From Chromatiaceae bacterium (GTDB lineage: Bacteria; Pseudomonadota; Gammaproteobacteria; Chromatiales; Chromatiaceae), in contig JACKMT010000005.1 of NCBI GenBank assembly GCA_024235255.1, positions 172,422 through 236,421 of the forward strand: 64,000 bases of DNA. Direction: 5' to 3'. The notes beneath the pieces are model-generated. The model searched no databases, was not told where the DNA came from, and was given only the letters and a program-made list of their open reading frames with translations. Positions within the stretch are counted from its first letter, which is position 1. Each line of letters starts with the position of its first letter. Position numbers and translations under genes: made by a program. This document shows, piece after piece, positions 35,034 to 43,012 of the stretch.

Positions 35034-36287
35034 ATGGAAAAGGCGGCTGAATCGAAGACTCGAAATAATCCCGGCAAAATTCTGTTTGTTTCAGAAGCCG
35101 TAACCCTGGCACATGTGGCCAGGCTTGTTGTGCTCGCGTCGTCATTGGCAAAAAGTAGAGCCTACGAGCCTGTCCTGGCCGTGGATCCCCGCTATATGGG
35201 ACTGTTTGAATCTACAGGTGTGAGGCAGCGGGAAATAGTTAGTCTGCCAACATCCAGGTTTATCGACGCGCTTGCCAAGGGACGTCCACTTTATGACTTA
35301 GCGACGTTGGAAGCCTATCTGGAAGAGGATCTGGCTGTTATCGACGAAGAGAAGCCAGATTTGATCATCGGTGATTTTCGCCTCTCACTTTCTGTCAGCG
35401 CCCGCCTATGCAAAGTACCCTATTTAGCCGTTTCCAATGCATACTGGAGTCCTTTTTCCAGGCAAAGGTACCCGATACCAGAGCATCCGCTAATATCGAT
35501 AACCGGAGTGAAAGTTGCGCAGATGCTTTTCGATATAGTGCGACCTGTCGTTTTTGCTCTGCATACGGTACCGATGAACAGATTGCGCAGACGGCATGGC
35601 TTGGACTTTTTGGGTGCTGACCTGAGATCTGTTTACACCGATAGTGATTATCTGCTCTATGCCGATATTCCTGGATTGGTGCAAATGAATCGGCTTCCGG
35701 CTGAACATCTTTTTATCGGCCCAGTTTTCTGGTCTCCTTCGCAAAACTACCCAGATTGGTGGGACGAAGTCGTTAATGCTGGGAAGCCGATAGTTTATGT
35801 CAATCTAGGTAGTTCTGGACGGGGCGATCTGCTGCCTGGAATCGCTGACGCGTTGAGTGATATCAATGTTTCATTGGTCGTTGCAACTGCAGGACATCCG
35901 GTGGTTTTTCCATCGCGAAGCGATGTTTATATTGCCGATTTTCTCCCGGGGGAGCAGATGGCAGCCAGATCGAATCTGGTTATCTGCAACGGCGGCAGCA
36001 TGACGACCTATCAGGCGTTGGCGCACGGTGTGCCGGTGCTGGGTATTGCCGGTAATCTTGACCAACATCTCAATATGTCTGCAATCGCACGGCTGGGTGG
36101 AGGGATCAGAATGCGGACAGATCGTGCTGAGCCGTTGGAAATTCGTGCATCGGCTCTTAGCCTTCTGGAAGACGCCCGATACAAAAAGCGCGCGGAGGAT
36201 ATACAGCGACAGATAGGAAGCATTTCGGCTGAAACAGAATTTCGCAAGATTACCGATAAGGTTTTGAATCGCTCTGTATCAGGCTGA
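35034..36287 (+). CDS. UDP-glycosyltransferase-like protein (GT-B fold)
   Basis: A 417-residue glycosyltransferase resembling family GT1 enzymes that glycosylate small lipophilic acceptors. The N-terminal domain starts KILFVSEAVTLAHVARLVVLA; the C-terminal nucleotide-sugar domain contains VYVNLGSSG, VYIADFLPGEQMAARSNLVICNGGSMTTYQAL and GIAGNLDQHLNM, which match the donor-binding region. No signal or membrane segment is evident, so it should act at the cytoplasmic side. The start is GTG at 35031 or the adjoining ATG at 35034. It sits 68 bases after the pump gene. The acceptor is unknown; an N-acyl amino acid made by the upstream acyltransferase is a hypothesis. Confidence 0.8.
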   Translation: MEKAAESKTRNNPGKILFVSEAVTLAHVARLVVLASSLAKSRAYEPVLAVDPRYMGLFESTGVRQREIVSLPTSRFIDALAKGRPLYDLATLEAYLEEDLAVIDEEKPDLIIGDFRLSLSVSARLCKVPYLAVSNAYWSPFSRQRYPIPEHPLISITGVKVAQMLFDIVRPVVFALHTVPMNRLRRRHGLDFLGADLRSVYTDSDYLLYADIPGLVQMNRLPAEHLFIGPVFWSPSQNYPDWWDEVVNAGKPIVYVNLGSSGRGDLLPGIADALSDINVSLVVATAGHPVVFPSRSDVYIADFLPGEQMAARSNLVICNGGSMTTYQALAHGVPVLGIAGNLDQHLNMSAIARLGGGIRMRTDRAEPLEIRASALSLLEDARYKKRAEDIQRQIGSISAETEFRKITDKVLNRSVSG

Positions 36288-36383
36288 GCAATGAAATTTA
36301 TCGCGAGGAATTATGAGCTAGGCGCTAATAACTTTTGGTCTGGTTGGAAATAAAAATGATTAATCGACAGCGGGCACAGTAAA

Positions 36384-37064
36384 ATGCGGAAGATATCACT
36401 GCTTCAGATAGGTGTGTTTCTTGTTTTGTTTATCGCGATAATTGGCTTGGGGTTCGGCACCACGGCGCTTTTTTTCGGGCATCTTGAACTCGGCGATTTT
36501 CGCGGCGTGCTGCTCATTATTCTCGGGATATTTGTTACCTATGTTTATGCGGTACTTGTATTCAGGGTTTTCCTGCGAATCGCCCCTCTGCGAGAAGGTG
36601 TTATAGGACAAGCGTCCAAGGAGGAGTTTGTTTATCATGTGTACCTCCTGTTTTTTCTGCTTATTTTCTATCCAGTGATGCGAAGTGGCGCGGTGCCTCT
36701 TCCGCTGATGCGCCTTTTATACCTGGGGTTGGGGGCAAAATTGGGTGACAATACCTACAGTTCGGGAATTATTCTGGATCCTATTTTCGTTGAAGCAGGC
36801 AGCAACACGCTGATCGGTCAGTATGCTTTGATTATTCCACACGTGATAGAGAACGATAAACTCGAACACTACCGGGTACGAATCGGAAACAATGTCACTA
36901 TAGGGGCACACGCCGTGGTTCTGGCAGGTGTAACTATTGGAGATGATGCAATGGTAGCGACTGGTTCTGTGGTAAAAAAGGGTACAACCATTGCCGCTGG
37001 AGAGGTGTGGGGTGGAGTACCCGCCAAATGCCTAAAGGGTGGTAGGTCGGAGGCCGAAGGGTAA
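36384..37064 (+). CDS. Membrane-anchored hexapeptide-repeat acyltransferase
   Basis: A 226-residue protein with three hydrophobic segments (about 7-27, 37-62 and 85-105) followed by a left-handed beta-helix of hexapeptide repeats: IGQYALIIPHVI, IGNNVTIGAHAVVLAGVTIGDDAMVATGSVVKKGT, then VWGGVPAKCLKG, the usual end of acetyltransferases of this class. It likely transfers an acetyl or other acyl group at the membrane. It is 96 bases after the glycosyltransferase, consistent with sugar or lipid decoration. The base composition appears more AT-rich than in the housekeeping genes. Confidence 0.75.
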   Translation: MRKISLLQIGVFLVLFIAIIGLGFGTTALFFGHLELGDFRGVLLIILGIFVTYVYAVLVFRVFLRIAPLREGVIGQASKEEFVYHVYLLFFLLIFYPVMRSGAVPLPLMRLLYLGLGAKLGDNTYSSGIILDPIFVEAGSNTLIGQYALIIPHVIENDKLEHYRVRIGNNVTIGAHAVVLAGVTIGDDAMVATGSVVKKGTTIAAGEVWGGVPAKCLKGGRSEAEG

Positions 37065-37078
37065 ATTTCTACTACTCG

Positions 37079-38224
37079 TCAGACGCTTGCCTTCAGCATG
37101 AGTTGTGACACATCTTTGCGAAGAGTGTAGCCACGCACGGCAGGACCCTGGCCCACTCGGAAAAGAAAGATACCACTTTCACTGGCGTTATCGGTTATTT
37201 CCGGAAAAGCCTCGCAGTAGAGCTGGAATGCTTTCCTTAATATACGCTGTTCCCAGGGTGTATAAAGGCCAGCCCCTCCTGAATGCCAGGCCCAGTTGAA
37301 AAGCGTGAGCGAGGTGTGCGGCTGGAGGTCCAGGCCGAGAGCAGTGGTGGTCAGCCATAACCTTTGCATCTGTCTACCCGCTTCCAACAGTCCCGTTTTT
37401 CCGCCTTGCTTGACACTCAGCAGCCCAACGGCGGAGCAGTGAAGCAGACCCATGCATGCACGGCTGGCTTGACTTTTATAGGCTCCGAACAGATTCATCA
37501 CCTTCATAACCGGCCAGGTTCTGGTTATGCGAAAAAAAGTCTCGCCGATACCGCAGGCTCCCATGCTCGGTAGTGTTAGACCTGTTTTGTCTGTTTCAGC
37601 ATCCACTTCGGTCCAACGAATCAAACTGTGCAGGTGACGGTGCAGATCCTTACGGGCAAATCTCACTTGCTCGGCGCATGACGCGGCGAGAAAAGCCTTG
37701 TGTTTTTCACTCTCTTTTTCCAGCAGGTACAATTTGATGCCGGATGCAGATTCAAGCGAGTCGAAAAGTCGCTTTTTTTGTGCGTCAGTCAATGGATCGC
37801 TGTTGAAGTCCAGGGTGTTAGTGTGTCGGCGCCAGATGGCTGATTCAAGCGAGTGGATGGCACCAATTTCGTGCATCTGTGTCGATTGGCCCAGTGTGAT
37901 TCGCGCCAGCACCGAACTATCTTCGCCCTCAGGGAATGTCTCTATTGTGTGTGCCAGGCCACGGCCCTCGAGCGCTATCCGCATATTCTCGATCACCGCA
38001 CCACAGGCCATTGTCGAGAGGTTGTCGTTCCAATTATAGAATGAGCTGTCAGCCTGTTTATCCAGGATCACATCAATCGCTTGTTCGTCGGTTACCCTGA
38101 ATAGCCAGGGTTGACAGTTGTAGAACGAAGGGGCTTGGGCACCTGAGCGCAGTACATAGTTCAGGATTTCATCCCTGGCTCCGCTGCTTTCGTATGTAGC
38201 CGGGATTTCCGGTGATTCGCGCAT
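37079..38224 (-). CDS. Acg-like nitroreductase family protein
   Basis: A 381-residue protein related to the nitroreductase half of the ThiF fusion at 28434. Shared features are the N-terminal RSGAQAPSFYNCQPWLFRV (compare APSGDNTQPWRFEI) and the C-terminal GRQMQRLWLTTTALGLDLQP (compare GRALQRFWLTSAKLGLQFQP). Two nitroreductase-like halves with a long central insertion resemble the Acg type of mycobacteria, some of which have lost FMN reduction. It is convergent with the acyltransferase gene (15 bases between stops) and is transcribed toward the rest of the cluster. Its substrate is unknown. Confidence 0.72.
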   Translation of the reverse strand: MRESPEIPATYESSGARDEILNYVLRSGAQAPSFYNCQPWLFRVTDEQAIDVILDKQADSSFYNWNDNLSTMACGAVIENMRIALEGRGLAHTIETFPEGEDSSVLARITLGQSTQMHEIGAIHSLESAIWRRHTNTLDFNSDPLTDAQKKRLFDSLESASGIKLYLLEKESEKHKAFLAASCAEQVRFARKDLHRHLHSLIRWTEVDAETDKTGLTLPSMGACGIGETFFRITRTWPVMKVMNLFGAYKSQASRACMGLLHCSAVGLLSVKQGGKTGLLEAGRQMQRLWLTTTALGLDLQPHTSLTLFNWAWHSGGAGLYTPWEQRILRKAFQLYCEAFPEITDNASESGIFLFRVGQGPAVRGYTLRKDVSQLMLKASV

Positions 38225-38379
38225 GTTCTTTCTTTACCGCATTATGTCTATACCCATGATAATCGGGTAATCGGTGCTTGCCGGTCAGCATTAAGTATAA
38301 ATCTAAGGGGTTGCAGACGGTGTCACAACGGTCGAAATTTATTTCACCGAGTAAGTATAGAACACCGGCTTAATGAGGG

Positions 38380-38410
38380 AAAAAAAAAGGCCCCATCCTT
38401 AGATGGGGCC
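38380..38410 (-). terminator. Rho-independent terminator of the PEP-CTERM gene
   Basis: On the minus strand a perfect 9-bp stem, GGCCCCATC and GATGGGGCC, with a 4-base loop is followed by nine T (A-run at 38380-38388 on the plus strand). It lies 52 bases after the stop of the PEP-CTERM gene. Confidence 0.9.
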
Positions 38411-38462
38411 TACCTTCCAAATTGATTCCGTACTACCTAACCGGGATCATCTAACTTGGATA

Positions 38463-39248
38463 TTACTTTACACTCTTGCGGCGGCGTCCGGCGAATCCGG
38501 CACCCACCAGGCCAGCACCCAGCAGTGCGATAGTGGCTGGCTCAGGAACCTGGGTGGTGATGTTCCTGATGGAGAGATCCACCGCCAGCGTACCACCGCT
38601 TACGTTCAAGATCGTCTGCAGTGCACCAACGCTGCTGAGGTTGGCAGGGCCGGCGGCGCCGCAGGTTACTGCAAGCAGGCTGCCAATCGGAGGAGGTACG
38701 TTACCGCACAGTGCAGCGTTCTCCAGATTGACGAATGGGATGGTATCAACGCCAACGTTATCGGTCTGGATCAAAGCTTTGGTCCAGTGCGTGGCGTCGG
38801 TGTAGACTTCAATGCTGATCTGGAATCCCAGGTCGACGCTCAGAACTTCATAGACGAAGGCGTTGGAGCCATCGGCCCGCAGATCTATACCGCCGAGGCC
38901 GGTCATGTTGAGCGCCAGGCCGGGGGTTGCATCCCACTGCACGATACCTTCGCCACCGGCCCCGTTGTCATTGCTGAAAGACAGGATGCCGCCAAAGATG
39001 TCCATCTCTACCATATTGGCGGTTGAGGGATTGGTGTCATTTATCAGGTTCACAGAGATGTCGCGTACTCCGCCGATGATACTGCCCGGGTCGGCAGCAT
39101 CGGTCACGGTAGCAGTAACGGCTGTGAGATCGGCGGTATTGTCATTGATATTCTGGGGTATTGAGAACAGATCAATAATCGCAGCCTGGGCGTTAACGCT
39201 CAGCGACATCGCCGCGGCAACACCTAGTAATTTCAGTTTTTTGTTCAT
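38463..39248 (-). CDS. PEP-CTERM sorting-domain protein
   Basis: A 261-residue exported protein. The signal peptide ends SVNAQAAI; the C-terminal 28 residues are a classic PEP-CTERM signal: VPEPATIALLGAGLVGAGF, then the basic AGRRRKS tail, recognised by an exosortase that removes the tail at the outer face of the inner membrane. The body is homologous to the N-terminal domain of the giant protein at 43013: both have IIDLF or VIDLF, SIIGG-RD, GGEGI-QWDAT and TGLGGIDL motifs. The ATG at 39248 follows a GGAG site; an upstream in-frame start at 39323 is less likely. A sigma-54-like site lies upstream and a strong terminator downstream, so it is monocistronic. Confidence 0.9.
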   Translation of the reverse strand: MNKKLKLLGVAAAMSLSVNAQAAIIDLFSIPQNINDNTADLTAVTATVTDAADPGSIIGGVRDISVNLINDTNPSTANMVEMDIFGGILSFSNDNGAGGEGIVQWDATPGLALNMTGLGGIDLRADGSNAFVYEVLSVDLGFQISIEVYTDATHWTKALIQTDNVGVDTIPFVNLENAALCGNVPPPIGSLLAVTCGAAGPANLSSVGALQTILNVSGGTLAVDLSIRNITTQVPEPATIALLGAGLVGAGFAGRRRKSVK

Positions 39249-39364
39249 GATAGCGCTCCAAATTTTATTTCTATCTAAATGTTGTTTAGGTTCGGCCAGC
39301 TGAGCTGGAATTTCGATTACCATAGCTAAAAGACATCATAAAAAGTTTGTCCTCGGCTTTGTTA

Positions 39365-39382
39365 CTGCGAATTCTGTGCCGA
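39365..39382 (-). promoter_or_regulatory. Putative sigma-54 promoter of the PEP-CTERM gene
   Basis: Read on the minus strand the site is TCGGCACAGAATTCGCA, with GG at -24 (39380-39379), ten bases, and GC at -12 (39368-39367). Ten of about twelve informative consensus positions match. The expected start site would leave a leader of about 107 bases. In other bacteria PEP-CTERM genes are activated by the PrsK/PrsR pair with RpoN. Confidence 0.5.
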
Positions 39383-39940
39383 AAAAAATAAATAAACTAA
39401 AATCAATGACATGTATTAGTGAGCTGAAATTAACGCTTTTTGCCGGTACTTAGAATGTAAAATTATCTGACACTTGAATTGCTTTTTAATCTGGGCTTAA
39501 GGATTCATCGGTCTACTGCATACCGGCGGCTCTCATTGCATTATTTAATCGTATACCGGCCACAATCTGAAGCAAAGCGAATTGTTGTAAACCCATTGTC
39601 AGAGTATGCCCGATACCGATATTTCTGAACACATTGATTGGTTCACAGACGATTGGCGGTTTCAGTGCGATAAAGATGCCATTTAACCGACGATCTGGAA
39701 AACGCGCTGTTCAGTAATGGTGCGAAGGCCGTTTCTCAGGAGAAAGGCGCTTGCTGAAGTACGAGTGTAAAAATTTCTGTCAACAAACTGTGTTTCATGG
39801 TTTGGGGGCATAATTGTCATTGGTATACGTCTCAGGCATTATGCCGGGTCTGTCGGAATATGCCCCATGACGGAGAATTATTTCGGTAACCGCTGGCCGT
39901 GCACCCTGTATTAAATAGTATCGTATAACGAGGATAGTAA
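39383..39940. other. Intergenic region upstream of prsT
   Basis: No convincing gene is seen in this AT-rich stretch. The only small open frame, ATG at 39606 to TAA at 39686 (26 codons), lacks a ribosome site and is not recognised. A weak GG-N10-GC site (TTGGCGGTTTCAGTGCG, about 39653-39669) could be another sigma-54 site for prsT, about 270 bases upstream. No strong sigma-70 promoter was identified. Confidence 0.4.
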
Positions 39941-42709
39941 ATGATTTTCTGGAAGCTAATGATTTGCCTTCTTGCTGCTTTGGTTGTCACTGCATGCAGT
40001 GCCGAAAAAACCGATCAGCACTATTACGACCGTGCTGTGGAGCTGGTAGAGCAGGGTGAAATGCGAGCGGCTGTCATTGAATTGAAGAATGCGCTCAGCA
40101 AGAACCCGAATAACCCTCAGGCTCGTTGGTTCTTGGGAAAGATCCATCTTGAGGATGGTCGAGCCGCCGAAGCAGAAAAAGAGCTGTTACGTGCCAGGGA
40201 GTTAGGGGTGGTGGACGATACTGTGCTGCCGTTTCTGGCGCGCGCTATGTTGGCCCAGGGAAAAACAGCCGAGTTACTGAAGATGGATCCAGGAAAACTA
40301 TCGGCCCGTCCATTGGCGCAACTGCTCTCAGTTCAGGCGGCTGCATTGATCTCCGGTCAAAAGCTGGACGAGGCCACTGACAAAGTCAACTGGGCTCTCG
40401 CAGTTCAACCGGATGCGGTGGAAGCTATCACCGAGAAAGCCAGGATTGTTCTAGCAAGAGGGGATGCGGATAACTCCCGCAGCATACTTGAGGCGCTGCT
40501 GCAGCAACAAGGGGACTACGCGCCCAGCTGGAGTCTGTTGGGGGATTTAGAGCGCAGTCAAGGGCGGTTGGAAGAAGCAGAGAGCGCATATGGCAAGGCA
40601 ATCGAGCGGTGGCGCAACAACACGGCGGATTACCTGAAACGCGCCGTAGTGCGGGTCGACCTGAAAAAATACAACCAGGCGCAGGAGGATATCGACCTGA
40701 TCAAGCTGCGTCTGCCGAAGTATTTCGAGGTGCACTACCTACAGGGACTTGTACATTTTCATCAACAGCGCTATCCGGAGGCGAAGGAGGCATTCGAGTT
40801 TTCTGTCGCACAAAATAAAGATTTTCTACCCGCACAGTTCTATCTAGGCGCGACATTGCTCGAATTGGGGAATATCAATCAGGCGGATATCTATCTGAGC
40901 GGCTTTCATCGCGATAATCCCAACAGCGTCGCCGGTCGCATGCTTTTAGCGCAGATCAGGCACACCGAAGGCAGATTCGACGAGGTCGTGAAGCTCGTGC
41001 AGCCTGTGGTATCTAGTGACATTGCGGATATCAATGCGATCAATTTGCTGGCCAATGCGTACATTCAGCTGGCGCAAGTTAAGCAGGCGATAGGATTATA
41101 CAGGAAGGCGCTTTCGCTGCAGCCAGAATCGGCAGGGGCTCACTTGCGACTTGCCGCTGCGTTACTTTTGGATGGCGATACCGCAACGGCGGTCGAGCAG
41201 TTGAATGGCGCTCTTGCGCTGGATCCCACGGACCAGAGCGCCTACGGACTGTTAGTGCAACACTATGCAAAGCAAAAGGAGTGGGAAACCGCAGAAAAGA
41301 TTTCAGCTGACAATCTTGAGCGAAATCCAGAGGCAGCCAAGGCGCACAGCATTGCCGGCGAACTTCACCTGGCGGCGGGAAGAATCGAGGCAGCGAAAGC
41401 GGAATTCGCCAAAGTAGCTGAATTGTCCGACGGGGATGTTTTCGCCAATCAGAATCTGGCAGCCATTGCGATCGCCGCGGGAGATGCGGAGAGTGCGGAG
41501 CAAAAATACGAAGTAGTGTTGGCCAAACAGCCGGATCATTTGGATACGTTAATGAAACTGGCTTTTCTCTATGAAAAGCAAGGCCGTGAGGCGGATATGA
41601 TTAGCCGTCTGAATCAGGCGGTAAAAACGAATCCAAACGCAGTAGAACCGCGCACCGCTTTGGCCAGATATCATCTGTCCAAGGGTCAACCACAGCAGGT
41701 TGCAGTAGTTCTCGGAGAGCTGCTGCAGACCCAATCGGATAACCCGTCGATCCTGGATGTGCTTGGCCGAAGTAAGCTGGCACTTGGGGAGGGTGCGAAT
41801 GCCCGCTCCACATTAATGGGCCTGGTAAGGGCGCAGCCAAGGTCTGCGGAAGCACACTTTCTCCTTTCTCAGGCGCATGCTCTGCTTGGCGATGAACGCG
41901 CAATGCGCGTCGCGTTAAAGCGGGCGGTTGAGCTGGATGCAAACCATTTTAAAGCGCGTCTGCAACTGGGCCAGGCAGCATTGACAGATAGGGATCTTCC
42001 GCTGGCGGAAACGCATCTTAAGGTGCTTAAAGCTGTTGCCAGCGATAATCCTGCAGTAATGCGGCTTGAAGCAGCGCTGGCACAGGCAAGCGGGGACTCG
42101 GATAAGGCACTTGCGCTTTATCAGCAGGTGTTCGGCAGTACTTCAGAAACATTGGATATGTTGTCGGTTGCAAGACAGAAGTGGGTTATGGGGGAAAGCG
42201 ATGCTTCGCTCGCAATGCAGGCTGAGTGGCTTACTGCGCATCCGGGTGATCTCACGGCACGCTTGGCGCTGGCCAGTGCTTGCTACAGTGCCGGGAGACT
42301 CGACGATGCTGCCACGCAGTATGACGAAGTGCTGAAGCAGTCGCGGGACAATCCGCTGGCGCTCAACAACCTTGCATGGCAAATTCGCGATCAGGACAGC
42401 GAGCGTGCGCTCGAATACGCAGAGCGGGCCAGTAGATTGGCGCCGGATTCGATTGATATCTCCGATACTTTGTCGGTACTGCTGATCAAGCGGGGCGATT
42501 ATGACCGGGCAGCGCGAATCAGTGACCGTATCTTGAGCAGAGCGCCTGAAAAAGCGTTATTCCTTTACCACCGGGCTATGATCGATGCCGCTGCCGGTAA
42601 CAGGCAGGCGGCACTCAAGATACTCAAGGATTTGTTGCAGGGGGAGGCGGGTTTTACCGAGCGGGCGGATGCCGAAGCGCTTTTGCTAAAGCTTCAGACC
42701 GGTAGCTGA
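39941..42709 (+). CDS. prsT: PEP-CTERM system TPR-repeat lipoprotein PrsT
   Basis: A 922-residue lipoprotein built almost wholly of TPR repeats. The signal peptide ends with the lipobox LVVTAC (Cys at about residue 19), so it should be anchored in the membrane by lipid. Repeats of the pattern A-E-L-K-N-A-L-x-x-x-P-x-x-x-x-A start at about residue 28 and run to the C-terminus (for example YYDRAVELVEQGEMRAAVIELKNALS and the final ALKILKDLL). PrsT is a known companion of PEP-CTERM/exosortase loci and thought to help assemble or export an extracellular polysaccharide. Exosortase, PrsK and PrsR are not in this window. Confidence 0.85.
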   Translation: MIFWKLMICLLAALVVTACSAEKTDQHYYDRAVELVEQGEMRAAVIELKNALSKNPNNPQARWFLGKIHLEDGRAAEAEKELLRARELGVVDDTVLPFLARAMLAQGKTAELLKMDPGKLSARPLAQLLSVQAAALISGQKLDEATDKVNWALAVQPDAVEAITEKARIVLARGDADNSRSILEALLQQQGDYAPSWSLLGDLERSQGRLEEAESAYGKAIERWRNNTADYLKRAVVRVDLKKYNQAQEDIDLIKLRLPKYFEVHYLQGLVHFHQQRYPEAKEAFEFSVAQNKDFLPAQFYLGATLLELGNINQADIYLSGFHRDNPNSVAGRMLLAQIRHTEGRFDEVVKLVQPVVSSDIADINAINLLANAYIQLAQVKQAIGLYRKALSLQPESAGAHLRLAAALLLDGDTATAVEQLNGALALDPTDQSAYGLLVQHYAKQKEWETAEKISADNLERNPEAAKAHSIAGELHLAAGRIEAAKAEFAKVAELSDGDVFANQNLAAIAIAAGDAESAEQKYEVVLAKQPDHLDTLMKLAFLYEKQGREADMISRLNQAVKTNPNAVEPRTALARYHLSKGQPQQVAVVLGELLQTQSDNPSILDVLGRSKLALGEGANARSTLMGLVRAQPRSAEAHFLLSQAHALLGDERAMRVALKRAVELDANHFKARLQLGQAALTDRDLPLAETHLKVLKAVASDNPAVMRLEAALAQASGDSDKALALYQQVFGSTSETLDMLSVARQKWVMGESDASLAMQAEWLTAHPGDLTARLALASACYSAGRLDDAATQYDEVLKQSRDNPLALNNLAWQIRDQDSERALEYAERASRLAPDSIDISDTLSVLLIKRGDYDRAARISDRILSRAPEKALFLYHRAMIDAAAGNRQAALKILKDLLQGEAGFTERADAEALLLKLQTGS

Positions 42710-42842
42710 CCGCCAGTGTCAGTATTTTTTACAACTCTACCTTTTGTAAGGTACTTAACGCTGTGGGTTCTTTTTTTCGGCACCAATTTAAGTTCCGTTA
42801 AACCAGTAACATAGGCATGACTTTGCCAGAATTAAAAGTTTC

Positions 42843-42859
42843 TTGGTATGTTTCATGCT
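42843..42859 (+). promoter_or_regulatory. Putative sigma-54 promoter of the giant secreted protein gene
   Basis: TTGGTATGTTTCATGCT has GG at 42845-42846, ten bases, and GC at 42857-42858, matching about ten of twelve informative positions of the sigma-54 consensus. It is 154 bases upstream of the ATG at 43013, in a 303-base spacer after prsT that otherwise shows no gene. No terminator was found after prsT. Confidence 0.45.
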
Positions 42860-43012
42860 TGGTTCTACCAGGCTGCTTAAAAATTATTTGACGTGAATTG
42901 TTTCAAATTACAAGCGCTGGAGCGAGGGTGAGCCCAAATAACAAAAGGATGTTGTTTGCCGGGTCGTCTGATCCTTCGAAAGCAAGATAAAAAATAATAA
43001 GGATGGGAATTG

